Assembly (NCBI RefSeq): GCF_963678635.1
Contig: NC_087064.1
Location: 7,227,671-7,291,670, forward strand
DNA: 64,000 nucleotides
From: Symsagittifera roscoffensis
Lineage: Eukaryota > Xenacoelomorpha > Acoela > Convolutidae
Direction: 5' to 3'
The position numbers and the translations under genes were made by a program. The notes under the pieces were generated by a model. That model was not told where the DNA came from. It ran no database searches and worked only from the letters and a program-made list of their open reading frames with translations. This document shows positions 10,940 to 22,741 of this stretch, piece by piece (positions within the stretch are counted from its first letter, which is position 1; the number at the start of each line of letters is the position of its first letter).

Positions 10940-12640
10940 AAACATAGCCAACAGAAATTTGTAAAAGAGTCCAAAAACACTGACTTGCTTTTTTCAATTT
11001 CAAAAAAAAACAAGATGGCCTTTAATCTCATGGAACCTCTAGACCCATTTATGATTGCTCTATTTTTGACAAAATTAACCCAGCTTTTTCTTTTTATTCC
11101 GCTGGGAAATCTGAAAAATTAAATTCACATGCAAAATTAGAAGTCGATCGCACTTTTCCTGCCCTTTGCACTATTTCTATTCGATAGTGGAGTCTGCCTT
11201 CCTTTCAACAAAATAAAATAACTTTGCTTAAGAAATCAAACGTCACACGGCGAAAAATCATATTTGAGCCTAGACAAATTTCAAGACTTCCAGAAAAAAA
11301 TCATCACAATTTTTATAACTGTCTTCACTGTAATCATCGACTCTTAATTAAAGCTAAATAGTAGACAGAAAATCACCAAAACAATAAGTAAGGCCTGCAT
11401 TGAAAAAAATTGCACTCATATAGTAAAACACAAGGGTTGCTCGCATCAGTAGATTGGTCTTAACCATTTGCCAAACAAGAAAAATTTAGGTTGATAATCA
11501 AGTTAAAAATGCTAAAAACCGCATCAACCAAAATATTTAGATCATGGCTAACAGACAGTTGGAAAAAAGCAAATGACGGCTCGCTAGCAACCAAAAACAA
11601 ACATGGCTGACTTGTATTTTCTTTATTTCAACTTTCAAGTTCAAAAAAAAGATGGCTTTGAAGCTCTCTGAATTTCTTGAACAACACATGGCTGACACTT
11701 ATTTGATAAATTAACCCAATTTGAGAAAGCATGATCAACAGGTAAATTTTCTATTCCGCTCTAAAACCTGAAAAATATAACTACTTTCGTATTTAGAAGT
11801 CCATCACGTTTTTTGACTTTTACACTTTTTATGTTCGATAGTGGCGTTTGCCGTCCTTTTTTTAAGGAAATGAACTGAATTTAAAGTGAAAGCAGCACTC
11901 AAAATGTGAAAAATCAAATTTGAGCCTGAACAAATTTTAAAGCTTCTCCTGAAAACAAAAACTAATAATCGTCACGACCTATACAGAAGTCTTCACTATT
12001 CACTACGTTCATCGACTTTTAAACAAACATCAAAAAGGCTATAAAGCAGACAAAAATTAACAACAATGAATAAGACCTACAATGAAAAAAAAACTGTACT
12101 CGTATAGATCATAGCTAACAGATTGGCCATCAATTGCAAAACGAGCGAGGTTAGGTTGATAGTCGAATTTAAAAACCGTAAAACCGAGGCCAATTAAACT
12201 TTTAGGTCATCGCTAACAGACAGTTGGAAAAAAGCCAGCGAACGCTAGAAAACGGAAAAAAAACATGGCAGACTTCTTTTTTTTCTGAAAAATTTCAGCT
12301 TTCAAATTTCAATTGAAAAAATGTATGGCCTTGAAGCTCTTTGAATTTGCAGAACCATTTATGATAGACACTGTTGGTAAAAAATATTCACCCAGTTCGA
12401 GAAAATTGGATCAATAGATAAACTTGTTATTCCTCTTGTCAACCTATAAACTTAAATCCACTTTTAAACCTGAAAATCACAACTTTTCACGCCAGTGCCG
12501 CAATCATGATTGGAGCGCGCAGTTTGCTCTCCTTTTAGCAAATAAACTTGAAAAAATGGCGTGATTAAATTTTTCTTTAAAAAAAAAACGATTAAAAACT
12601 CACCACCCTATATACATGTCTTCACAACATTTACTGACAC
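10940..12640 (+). repeat. Tandem array of three R1 repeats with their spacers
   Basis: R1 bodies start at about 10940, 11541 and 12205, a spacing of ~600-665 bases. The spacers are also related: both contain GG(C)CTACAATGAAAAAA- and AGGTTGATA-type strings before the next R1 start. Each body ends in the TCTTCAC ... TCATCGACT-type 3' hairpin, more eroded in the third. This points to growth by tandem duplication rather than three separate insertions. Confidence 0.75.
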
Positions 12641-13450
12641 GAAAGAAAAAGATTTTGAAAAATGAAAACTATAAGCCGATCACAGGAGTAGAACCAACAA
12701 AACAAAAAAGCCAAAATCTAAATCTAAAACCTACTTCAACTCAACCACCACTCCGAAAAATCTTGGACTTCCTTGAAAAACTCAAAACCGACTGCAAAAA
12801 AGGCAAACAAAAAACTTCTATGCTAAAACCGCTTGAAGGAAGCACGCATAAAACAATGATCAGACCGCTTCTCAAATACGCCACTCCAGCGTGTTCGTAT
12901 GCGGCGGGCGCAGATTCCATCAACTACAAATTGTGCAAAATGCAGCCCTCAGTACTGTCAGTGGATACTCGAAAATGACAAAAATCGATTACTTCGACAC
13001 AACGCCACACACTGCCAATCTCCTCTCCTTGCATTACTTCATAAAGTTGCTCTTGATTGTTCGTTCTGGGCAAAAAGCACACGAATTAAACCGTCTTTCA
13101 AGCGTTGCTCCGAACCTTTTGAAAGATTGTCTCGTCTGGCAGATCCAAACTAGTATATCGACACAGAACGGCACATAGAAGCCGCTCCAAAAAGTCATAC
13201 AAGCAAGAGCAGTGTACAATTACGGATGGTTCTCTAAAACAAGCTCCCCCAATATCATTTCGTGAACTAATACTAAAAACAAGCTCCGCTGCACCTTGGC
13301 ACAACTTCGCTCCGGTAAATCCCCTCTTGAACTATAATTTCGACTGGCTAGACATCATTACTCCCAGACGAATGTCCAGAGTACAACTCTCCTCGCCATC
13401 ATGAGACCAACCACGTCAACTCATGTCACTCAAATTCTACTCTAACTAAT
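12640..13450 (+). pseudogene. Non-LTR retrotransposon (Jockey-like) ORF2 3' fragment
   Basis: Conceptual translation across several frames gives, in order: a LKPLEGST...TMIRPLLKYATPA segment; a LQIVQNAALSTVSGY segment; a LAQLRSG..PLLNYN segment; and a final region with CPEYN...HETNHVNSCH. These match the thumb and C-terminal region of Jockey-superclade ORF2 proteins: the LEGSTWG and LQ.VQNAALR motifs, then a CPxC...H..HLF.C-type zinc knuckle. Frame changes and stops break it, and the RT core is absent. A 5'-truncated, dead insertion in the long UBR intron is the simplest reading. Confidence 0.7.
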
Positions 13451-13597
13451 TACTATCTTTCCCTGAACCAAACGACTGAACCCTATTTGCAGCAAACCAG
13501 TTGCGCCTACTCCTGATGGTCAGTTTCAGCTCAACACTAGTATGTCATCAAGATTTTGACACCACTGCTCTTTGACACCAGAATGGGGTTAAATTTA

Positions 13598-13805
13598 AGG
13601 GACATTTCTGAGTAGGTAAGACATGCGGCCTTTAATACAAAGGTCCTGGGTTCGACTCCCGCTTCAGTCATGGCTAGTGTGTCAGTTTCATCCACATCCT
13701 CAAGGTGGGATCGACAAAGGCTAAATGGTTGACATCTCTCTCCCCCATGGAAGAAAGCCCAAAGGTAGAACGGCGGAAGTAGGGCCAGAGGCTAAAAAAA
13801 CACCA
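13598..13805 (+). mobile_element. tRNA-derived SINE, family I, copy 2
   Basis: The tRNA-like head has A-box-like TTCTGAGTAGGTAAGACATG and B-box GGGTTCGACTCCCGC. The body is CATCCTCAAGGTGGGATCGA followed by AAATGG...CTCCCCCATGG, and the tail is AGGGCCAGAGGCTAAAAAAA. It is antisense to the UBR gene, unlike copies 1 and 3. Confidence 0.75.
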
Positions 13806-14369
13806 GAAACAGCGGCGGACCCAGTTACTAGACACAGGATGCTCCGTTCTACAAAAAGTCAACCTGACGAGCAGTTTGGGTCTTGGCTGAGAAAAAGTCC
13901 AACAAATGACTAAAGAAGTACTAAATATCAACCAAACAAAGTAAAATATCATCACACAGAGGCGAAGCAGAGAAATAGATTTTTATCTATTGTCAAAAAA
14001 GTTAGAGAAATTACAAAAAGGGCGAAAAACTCCTGGAACAGCATTACCTGCACCAGTAGAAACGAAATTTTATTAAGAGCTAAAAAGAAGCTGAAACTTT
14101 CTGCGTCCACAAAAAATTTTCAGTTTCAACAAAAAAACAGGTCCTGACTGAAAACTAACATCTGGGATTTGTCGTCTCAAGCATGGATGTTATCACTTCA
14201 CCAAATGAGAACACTCTTTGAATTTAAAAAGAAATCAACTCCCTAAAATTTTTAATTAACATGAAAAAAATAGCAAACAAAAGAGTCAACACTCAATTAT
14301 TAGCCCAAAACCGAAATACTTTTTAATTTGATTAAAATTTGCCTAAATTATAGGCCAAATTTGGTGCTG

Positions 14370-14530
14370 CTGCAACTAAGCCGACAAAAAAGACAAACAG
14401 AAGTTCAACAAATGTTTTTTTTTGTAGCGCGGATTTTGTAACAAATTTTCAGCTTACAAAAAAAACAGGTCCCGGTCGGATTCGAACCACTTACCTTTTT
14501 CTTTATAGGCAGGTGCGTTAGTTTTTTTGC
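14370..14530 (-). mobile_element. tRNA-derived SINE, family II, copy 2
   Basis: On the minus strand: AACGCACCTGCCTATAAAG, B-box GTGGTTCGAATCCGACC, GGGACCTG plus a T run, then AAAATTTGTTACA and the tail GTCGGCTTAGTTGCAGC. It shares head, T run and tail with copies at 7862 and 27490. A related but unassigned tRNA-like head (GGGTTCAAATC) lies on the minus strand near 20640. Confidence 0.6.
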
Positions 14531-15033
14531 CACATAAGCGAAGTAACGTAATAAAAAAGTAGTGAACAAGTGGGGGCAGCCAATGTAGACGATACTTCAC
14601 AGAAACAAACGATGCGCAGCACAAAAAGAAGCTGCAACAAGAACACCACTCTCCCAAGCTCGCTTCTGTAATTAACTATAATCACTTTAATACGATCTTT
14701 CAATTTTAACCACTGTATAGCGATTGAAAAACTTACCGATTGTTCTGAAAATGACAGGATTCCATCTTAAAAGCGAAAAGCCAATTTCAAATTTTGGCTG
14801 AGCGCTTTCAATGATGGTTGATGGTAGGAAAAATCGAGTCTCTCTCCGGATAGTTTCACAAACCCTTCAGAAAGATTCTCAATTGGATTTTAGATTACAA
14901 TGGCAGTGTTTGTATAAGAACTGGGGTAGAATTTAATAGTTAACACTTTCATTTGCAAGTTAGGTTAGAAATGATCGGGCAAAACCCATTCCAGTTACAG
15001 CTTTACTTGAAAGAGAGGAAAAACTATACTTAC

Positions 15034-15112
15034 GTTATGTGATAAGTGCAATAATGGTAGTTGTAGAAATTCGATTTCAGCTTCTTCATTTCGAACGTCA
15101 ATGAGGAGCCAT
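15034..15112 (-). CDS. UBR1/UBR2-type E3 ubiquitin ligase, exon 7
   Basis: A 79-bp exon with acceptor TTTTGTATTTCAG before 15112 and donor GTAAGT after 15034. In the frame set by exon 6 (phase 1) it reads GSSLTFEMKKLKSNFYNYHY and then CTYHI. It joins exon 8 in phase 2 without a stop, filling the variable stretch of UBR1/UBR2 between the ALSVQ.FTVP block and the DLKYIL block. Another frame of this exon is also open but does not fit its neighbours. Confidence 0.75.
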
Positions 15113-15557
15113 CTGAAATACAAAATTTGTTTGAATTTGATTCTTAACACGCATTTTGACGGATGAAATTTGAGGCAATGATTTAATTATTGGAGCATTG
15201 AATTTAAAATTCTTCCGGTCAAAAACAAGGCAAAAATGCAATATCTTACAGAGAGGCGAAGCGGAGCTTCGCGCCACTTGCGATAAAAAAAATAAAAAAA
15301 AAATTAAACTGAAAAAAAATAATAATTTGAAAATGTCGAATATTGACGCAGTAAAAAAGTAGAAACAGGAAAATTAAGTTGTACATTCAAATTAAGTTGT
15401 ACATCCTTTTGAACTCGTTTGAATACCAGGGTGGTTAGTGAGCTTGAGAAACCGTCAATTCAAGAACTATCAGAGATACTGAACTCATTTTTGCCTAGAT
15501 TATTATTGCGTATGGGTATCTATACGATTGAAGGTTAGTGCAAGAACAATTACTCAC

Positions 15558-15738
15558 TGCTTGATTCAGTGGTACAGGATGAGACGAGAGTATCCAGTAC
15601 AATGTAGAGGGCGTCTGCGTGGAAGATGAGGTACTTGGCGATGGAGGGGACTGTGAATATCTGCACTGTCAGTGCCGACACTGAGGTGTTGTGGTGATGC
15701 TCATCGTTCGCGTAGTCCTTCATTATACGGTTGTAGTG
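15558..15738 (-). CDS. UBR1/UBR2-type E3 ubiquitin ligase, exon 6
   Basis: A 181-bp exon with acceptor GTCTTTTTTCAG before 15738 and donor GTGAGT after 15558. It encodes HYNRIMKDYANDEHHHNTSV and then SALTVQIFTVPSIAKYLI. This is a close match to the UBR1/UBR2 block [20 protein letters not shown], among the most recognisable of the helical region. It enters in phase 0 and leaves in phase 1. Confidence 0.92.
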
Positions 15739-15902
15739 CTGAAAAAAGACAATCAATGTCATTCACAGGCGAATTAACATATTTGCATCCCTAGAACATG
15801 GTCAACTGAATGTTAGAAAATCATTATGGAACAAAGAAACCGCAAAACCAATTTTGAAATATTTGCCGCAAAACACAATCTACATTGCATATCGGCCAGG
15901 TT

Positions 15903-17005
15903 TGAAACATAGCAACGGCCGGTTGGAAAAAAGTCAATCAAAGCAAGTAAACAGAAAAAACACTGAATTGTTTTTGAAAATTTTCAACTTTCAAATTTCA
16001 AACAAATAAGATGGCCTTAACGCTCTTTGAACAATTTATGATTGACAATATTTTGATTAAAAAAAGGAACTGATTTAAAAAACTAGATCAATAGATAAAA
16101 AAACCTTGACAAATTGAGAATTTCTGAGAAAACATTTAACATAAATATCTTTGAAATTAGCGAAATATTTCATCTAGTTTCATAAAGCTAACCCAATTAG
16201 AGGAAACTGGGTCAACAGTTTTCTGCTGGGAAAAGTAAAGTAACCAGATGCACTCTGGTTACAATTTTCCGCGCCATTTGCAATCATAGAGGACAACTTG
16301 TCTTCCTTTGAGCAAATTAATTTGAGTTGATAAAAAACAATCATACCGCAAAAAAAATCAAAATTGATTGTAAAAACCTTTTAAGACTTAACCCTCAAAA
16401 GGAAAACTTAGCCAACAAACAGTTGGAAAAGAGTCAATGAACGCAAAGAAACAGAAAAAGAATTGACTTGTTTTTTTTTAAAAAAAACTTCAGCTTTTGA
16501 AGTTCAAACAAAAAATGAACTGAGATATAAAACCCGAAGTCATACTGCTAAAAAAAAATCGAACAAATTATTAGTCTTTTTTCTTTAAAAAAATGTATAT
16601 TCCCTTGAAGCTCTTTTAATTTCATCAACAATTTATGATTGACACGTTTTTGATAAAATTAACCCAATTTCAGAAAACTGCATCACTTGGTTAAACTTTT
16701 TATCCGCTGGGAAATCAAACTCCACTTTGGAAACTAGAAGTCTTTTTAAGTTTTTTTTTTGCTTCATTTACGCTTTCTTTTTGGAGAATGCATTTTGCCT
16801 GCTTTCCAGCAAATGATTTTAAATTGAACTCAGAAAATGCACTATGCACATAAACCTAAGGTAATTCAAATGTGCATTTAAAAGTATGAACACACTTCTT
16901 TTGTTATTAGACCTCTTTAAGATTATTCCTGAAAACAAAAACGGGAAAAAAAGCATCACGGCCTATAGAAGATTCTGCACTATGTTCAATGACTAATTCA
17001 CAATC
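15903..17005 (+). repeat. Two abutting R1 repeats
   Basis: One R1 starts at ACATAGCAACGGCCGGTTGG (15906) and runs to about 16400. A second starts immediately at AACTTAGCCAACAAACAGTT (16404) and ends with ATCACGGCCTATAGAAG and the eroded 3' hairpin near 17005. The head-to-tail contact again supports tandem duplication. Both lie in the intron between exons 5 and 6. Confidence 0.7.
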
Positions 17006-17224
17006 ACAATCAGTGCAAGCATTTTATGTCAGTATATTTCATTTAAAAAATTCAACGCTACTGAAATGGGAAAACTGAAAATGTTTTGAGAATTTATTCA
17101 CAGATATGTTTCGAATAGAAAATCTGCATCCCTGATTTTACAAAAAAAAACTTGAATATTATCCAGTTTGAAACGCTATCAATTTTCAAAAAATTATACG
17201 ACTAGATTTAATCTTTTCTGCAAT

Positions 17225-18262
17225 CATATAGTTATTGGTTAATCGCCAGTAATCGTGGCCAATAATGAAGCACAGCCAATTGACTATAAATTGTAAGTGA
17301 CCTTACGAAAGCCAAAAAAGTTACTTCATATAGCATTTTGAAAAAAGGAGATAATTTTTCGCCCAGCTTTTTGCACATTTGTTATTCGAGAGCAAAGCCT
17401 AATTTGAAGTGCATTAAGACAGAAACTAAGTCAAACCGCTCGAAAACAATTTTTGGGTAACATTTGTTAGACTTTTTCAGAAAAAAAACAATAAAATAAC
17501 ATGATCTAAATAAGAAAAATTCAATTCATTCATTATTACAAGACAAACTGCATAAAACGCTTTTTATTTTCGAGCAGCTATATGATGGATGCCTTTTGGA
17601 TTGAACTAACACCCAATTGAAACATAATAATTTTATAGCTACAAAGCAGAAGCGAGTCACTCCATTAGAAAAAAATTAGCCCAATATTGAATCATTATTT
17701 TTACAACACGATTCTTGTTCGATTTGAATGTTCACGTCCTAATTTAAGAAAAGTCCACTTCTTTTATTAACAGTTCGAAACAGAAAACAAACCATTGCAT
17801 ACATTCACCATCGGAACAACCTAATAAACGAGACAAGCAGATTGTTATCTTCGCCTAATACATGCCCATAACTTTTTCGTCACGTCACTAGTACGGTCTG
17901 AAAAAATAATTAGGGCTCGTTAAAGTATCTGATATCAAGCCCCAATATCAAACACAGAAGCCACGCTGAGCTTCGTACTACTTGCCTTCAACAATTATAG
18001 GATGAAACTACTTGCCTTCAACAATTATAGGATGAAAGCAACATGACGCTCTAAAATTAGCAAACAACTTCGAACAAGGCTACAATTGACTCAGGAAGTG
18101 GAAAACTAAAAAACATTTTAAAAAATGCATTTTTAGTTGAAACTTATTTAAATTTTTCAAAGAAGTCCGAGTGGGCTTGACTAAGTTCAAAAATAGTGAG
18201 AAAGTCTTATCGATGTCAAAAGTACTGCCGGACATACAGTGGAAAGTTTGGTAAATAAGCCC
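17225..18262. other. Diverged R1-like sequence and a 30-bp tandem duplication
   Basis: At 17225-17360 a TTATTGGTTAATCGCCAGTA block followed by CCAATAATGAAGCACAGCCA resembles 22135-22290. Both look like a distant R1 branch. At 17977-18036 a 30-base unit beginning ACTACTTGCCTTCAACAATT occurs twice with no differences. No exon is recognised. Confidence 0.55.
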
Positions 18263-18269
18263 ACTGAAA

Positions 18270-18490
18270 TAAAGAAGAAGTCGATCACGTTTTTAGGAAC
18301 CTTTACTTTTTTTGCTGTTCGATAGTGGAGTTTGCCTTTCTTTTAATAAAAGAATTCAAAAGCAAAACCACTAAAAAGTAAAATTGAACCAGAACAAATT
18401 TTAGGACTTTTCGTGAAACAAAAACTCACAAAAAATGATCATCGTGACCTATATAGGAGTCTGAACGAAGTTCATCGACTCTTAAAAAAA
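18270..18490 (+). repeat. R1 repeat, 3' half
   Basis: It starts at AGAAGTCGATCACGTTTTTA, then TTCGATAGTGGAGTTTGCCT, and ends at ATCGTGACCTATATAGGAGT with the inverted pair GAGTC ... GACTC. The 5' half is missing. Confidence 0.75.
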
Positions 18491-18879
18491 CTTCATCGGC
18501 ATGCTTAATTGGAAACAAAACAATTTCAAAATCTTTTTAATAATTCCGCCCAATATTTTCATATCAATTTCTTGAACTGAAACTATAGTTCTTTAAATTG
18601 AATGGCTAAAATAGCCACTCGGATTTAAGCGGCAGTTTGATATATTCTGTTTACAATTTTTGGCGGACAAACAAATCAGTTGAATTGACCGAATATGTAG
18701 ATTTTCTGTCAAATGATCGAAGTAAACTCAAATCACCAGTTGAATCTGGCCCGGTCTAGAAAAAGAAGAAATAGTTTGAAGAGGAAAAAACATTTTGAAC
18801 ACCGACACATTTGCTCAAATAGGTTCGCTAGTTGGGCCTTGCTGGCAATCGGCTAAAGTAAAAAAAATCTGTGAATCAG

Positions 18880-19640
18880 AACTATTTTTCACAAGATTTG
18901 AGCACTCATATTTAGAGGCAAGATTTGCAACGCTTGAGAACCTGCGAATACTCTGACAGCCCCCACTACAGAAGAATTGGGATCTGCGAATTTTTAAGAA
19001 AAAAATAAATTTGAGTTTTCTGAAATTTTTTTGAAAAAATCACACAAGTCATATCTGGAAAATAACAAGGTTTTTAGCGGTCATATTTGTAGGAAAAAAT
19101 TGCAACTCCTGAGAGTACCCTGACAGAGCCTCACTATACAGATGAGAACTTTTTTTAGATGAGAACTATACAGATGAGAACTATACAGATAAGAAGTTTT
19201 TTATATCTAAGTTCTCTGAAAAATTTTGAAAAATCCTGAAAAACATCATATCTCGAAAACTACAAGGACTTGAGCAGTCATATTCAAAGGCGAATATCGC
19301 AACTCCTGAAAGTGCCCTCACAGTTTCCAAGAACGGGATTGAGATTTTCCAAGTTTTAAAATCTAAGTTTTATTGAAAATGTTCGAAAAAATCATGAAAA
19401 ATGTCTATCTCGAAAACTACAGGGACTGACAATTCGGAATTGGAGGCAAGATTTGCAACCCCTCAGAGTACCCTGACAGCACCCAAATAGAGTGTGAGAA
19501 TTTCCACAGGGTGAGAAAAATCTCGAAAATTGCCGTATCTCTTAAACTAAAAGAGTTTGGTTATTCATATATGGAGGCCAGAATAGCAAAACCTGTAAAG
19601 ACCCTGAAAGCATCCCACTAATGGAGTGCTGATTTCAAAG
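18880..19640. repeat. Degenerate tandem array of ~130-200-bp units
   Basis: Five units share a core: TCATAT followed by GGCAAGATTTGCAAC(T/G)CCTG, then A(G/A)(A)GTACCCTGACAG, and a spacer with TCTCGAAAACTACAAGG. Core positions are about 18906, 19081, 19278, 19434 and 19564. The units differ by many substitutions and by indels, so the array is old. It lies in the intron between exons 5 and 6, and no open frame spans the units. Confidence 0.75.
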
Positions 19641-21050
19641 TTGATGAAACAAACACTGAACTTAAACTGGAAAATCGAAAAAAATCTTAACCATTGCAAT
19701 ATATGATATAGTTTAAACGTGAAAAAATTCTTTCGTTAAACATGCAAAACTATATGCTTAAACATGGGAGATAGCTGTCACACGCATTTAAATATAGTTT
19801 AGATAGCAAATTAGCTGAAACTCAGTCAAAATTTTCGCCAAAAATCATATTGTAAATAACTGCGGTTAACGCCGACACAGGATCCACGATAGCTATATAA
19901 ATGGCGCGTGCAAAGTGGACTTCAATAATTGGAACCTAGAAAACATGAAGCCGAAAAATCATGAGCTAAATTAGTATCGAAACTCATTAAACATACAATG
20001 GTTTGATAATGATTCAACTTATATAAGCTTAACTTGTACCCACCCAGTAGTTAAGTTTAAATTTTCGTGAAATAGAGCATGCCAGCTGCATAGCAGCATC
20101 ACTAGTGATTCAACTTATTTTGTTAAAATAGCTGTTAACCCAAAAAAAAAGTTGATATTCCGATTTAATAACGCTTGCTAACCGCAAGCGTAAGGACTGC
20201 GATATCATTATAACGTTGTGTTGAATATGCGTAAAATAAATAAACTTTTCCAATTAAGGGCAACTTAACTTCTTGAACATAATCACTTGCACACAACCTG
20301 AACACACAAAATAGGAAATTTCACACAGGAGCGAAGTTGCACTTCGCATACACAAGCAAAAATATGAACAAAATGCTACTGGGAAAAACTGAATGAGTAA
20401 AACTTTGAGTCAAAAAAATGTCTGTAGAAGTCTACAAAATTTCAAGTGATTCACGCCAATTATGCGTCTACATAATTGCTAAGTGACGCAAGCCACTTAT
20501 GACGCATTAGCAGTACCGGTCTATTTGGGAAAAAAAAGAAATTTACCAACTAACATGCCTCAATTTATAGAGCGGACGCATTTTAAATAGCATACGAAAA
20601 AATTCATTTAAAACATCCGACCTTGCCCAGATTTGAACCCTCTTATTTTGTTGCGGGTGTCCTTCCCTGCCTCTATGCTACAGATCCATGATAGCTTGAA
20701 GCTAAAGTGCTATTAGTAATAGATAAATCTGTGTTAATATCCTTTGCATTGGCTGAACTTAATAGCTGGTTATTAGTCAAAATGAACACTTTCAAAATGA
20801 ACACATTTTATCGCAACAATATTCGCGACTTAGGTTGGAAAAAAAGTGTTCATACTATAACACAAGCTTTGTTTGTGTAAATACAGTAATAAAAGCATAT
20901 ATCAACGATCGAGGTGTCAAATGATTCAAGTGATTTTGTAGAACTAGTTAACCTGAAAAAAATCTATATTCCAATTTGCTTACGCTTGTTTTAGGCGAAA
21001 ATAATCATATTTTACGTACGAAGCCATTTTCTTTCAAATCTTTAACTTAC
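19641..21050. other. Intron sequence, no exon recognised; contains a GAAGCGGAGCTT-family repeat
   Basis: A dispersed element runs from about 20325 (CACAGGAGCGAAGTTGCACT) to about 20900 (AAAAGTGTTCATACTATAAC). Counterparts of both ends occur near 24411 and 24960, and the second end also near 10380. A tRNA-like head is on the minus strand near 20640. Nothing else was recognised. Confidence 0.45.
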
Positions 21051-21139
21051 CGTTACAAAATAGATGGCAAATTGTTTCTTGTGGTCCGAGTCGATCAGAA
21101 AGGTCTTGATCAACATCCCATGCCAGTCTGACCGCACAC
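21051..21139 (-). CDS. UBR1/UBR2-type E3 ubiquitin ligase, exon 5
   Basis: An 89-bp exon with acceptor CGTGTTTCAG before 21139 and donor GTAAGT after 21051. Joined in phase 1 to exon 4 it encodes VRSDWHGMLIKTFLIDSDHK and then KQFAIYFVT. This aligns with the UBR1 stretch [20 protein letters not shown] followed by KLFAMEFV. It ends in phase 0 before exon 6. Confidence 0.85.
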
Positions 21140-21185
21140 CTGAAACACGATTCCGCTGAGCAACAGAGCCCCAGATAATATGGAA

Positions 21186-21686
21186 AAACATAGTCAAAAG
21201 ACAGTTGGAAAAGAGTCAATGAATACAAAAAAAATAGAAAAAACTTTACTTACTTTTTGAAGAAAAAAAACGTCAGCTTTCCAATTTCGAACGAAAAAGC
21301 ATATGGCCTTAAAGCTCTTTGAATTACAAGAGCAATTTATATTCGGCACTTTTTTGATTAAATTAACCCAATTTGAGAAAACTGGATTATAAGAAAAAGT
21401 TTTCGTTCCGCTGGAAAATCTAAAAATCAAATTCCACTTACGAAACTAGACGTTTTTTTTCACCATTTCAGCTTTCTTTCTTATTTAAGAGTGCATTTTG
21501 CCTGCTTTTTAGCCAATGCACTTGAATTGAACTCAAAAACTACACAGATACTTAATGGCATTCATATGCGCATTCTTACGCTTGCATGCACTTCTTTTGT
21601 TATTAGAGCATTTAAGACTTTTTCTTTAAAAAAACGAAATCATCACGACCTATGTAAGAGTCTGAACAAGTTCCTCGACTCTTAAT
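21186..21686 (+). repeat. R1 interspersed repeat, near full-length copy
   Basis: It starts at ACATAGTCAAAAGACAGTTG and passes through ATGGCCTTAAAGCTCTTTGA. It ends at ATCACGACCTATGTAAGAGT with the hairpin arms AAGAGTC and GACTCTT. It begins less than 50 bases upstream of exon 5 in gene orientation. Confidence 0.8.
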
Positions 21687-21872
21687 AAGCAAATGTGTAG
21701 CGACTTCCCATGCTTCAGTCATTCATTGAAAAAATACGGATCCCAGTAACCACACCCTTGTAGTCATAAAAGTGACCAACTGTCAGTTCTTCGATATCTA
21801 ACTCTTAAATGTGCAATATGTTAAATAGTGGAAAACAACGACTGAGGAGAAGGATAGAATAGACAAACTGAC

Positions 21873-21980
21873 TTTTCCACAGTCTCGTGTCATTGAGGAG
21901 AGTCGTTTCCAGAATAATAGTCTGTCCAGGCTTGTAGTTTTCACTCAGTAGCAAATCACAGAAGATTCTTCTGAATTGGC
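21873..21980 (-). CDS. UBR1/UBR2-type E3 ubiquitin ligase, exon 4
   Basis: A 108-bp exon with acceptor ATGTTGCAG before 21980 and donor GTCAGT after 21873, a slightly weaker donor than its neighbours. With exon 3 it reads GQFRRIFCDLLLSENYKPGQ and then ends in LLNDTRLWK. This matches the UBR1/UBR2 sequence FRQIFC...LMLWDA.L.K. Phase 1 at both ends. Confidence 0.85.
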
Positions 21981-22461
21981 CTGCAACATTCAAGGTACAT
22001 TTTCAGCAAGATAAGACAGACAGGTTACACAAGAAGGCATCTTATTCTAGCATCACGGTGCCATTCGCTAATGACCGGATTACATAGCGGGTCGCATAAT
22101 GCTCCTTTTTAACCTTTTCATCCATCATATACATATTGGTTACTCGTCGGTAACGATAACCAATAATGAAATATAACCAGCAATAACCAACTGATTAAAA
22201 ATTTGTCAATAACATCACAAAAGCTGAAGGAACTACTGACTTTATAAAGCATTTTTTCTTTTGAAAAAGAGATTAAGGAGAGGTGTTTGAATTAAAAGAA
22301 CCTTTTCGCACCACAAGTTTTATCATTAAAATAACTTTGAAAGATCTAAATAAATAGTTTTTTTTTGAATTTCGTAACGCTCGCCGTTTCTAATGGCATG
22401 ACAATTTGACCGTTGATTTCAGTAGGGATACAAAACAGAAGAAACTACCCAGTACACAAAC

Positions 22462-22741
22462 CTAATTTAGAAGTTATTTTCACCATCCACTGAAGCAGTT
22501 TCTGCACAACATTCTGCATGTTAAACAGTGTCTCCATCATCACCAGGATGTGGATGGGTTTCTTGCGGGACAGAGTCGCAGACGCTTTTTTGATTCCGTC
22601 GTCTATTTTTGTGCGCACCTTCTCACACTCGCTCACTCTTCCGCGAAACACGAGGTGTCTGCCCTCTTTGTCAACTGCAGTCGCAACAGCTTTCGCCCGA
22701 GTGCTGTCACACAGCAGAGCCCTCTTCAGCGATTCAATAAC
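22462..22741 (-). CDS. UBR1/UBR2-type E3 ubiquitin ligase, exon 3 (end of ClpS-like domain and linker)
   Basis: A 280-bp exon with acceptor ATATATTTAG before 22741 and donor GTTTGT after 22462. It encodes VIESLKRALLCDSTRAKAVA then TAVDKEGRHLVFRGRVSECE and ends near LQWMVKITSKL. The start completes the ClpS-like fold begun in exon 2. The TAVDKEGR stretch and the closing W...I block match UBR1/UBR2 (TAIDKEGRRAV ... LGSWMNKI). Enters in phase 0, leaves in phase 1. Confidence 0.92.

Noticed and set aside
14756-14784. 29-bp minus-strand mini-exon (AAG/ATGGAATCC...AATCG/GTAAGT) between UBR exons 7 and 8
   Set aside because: Including it breaks the reading frame on one side whichever phase is used; exon 7 joins exon 8 directly in phase 2 and gives a family-like sequence.
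1-22000. R1 as a Helitron
   Set aside because: A 3' hairpin is present, but I could not find a consistent TC 5' end, CTRR 3' end or A-T insertion context, so the class was left open.
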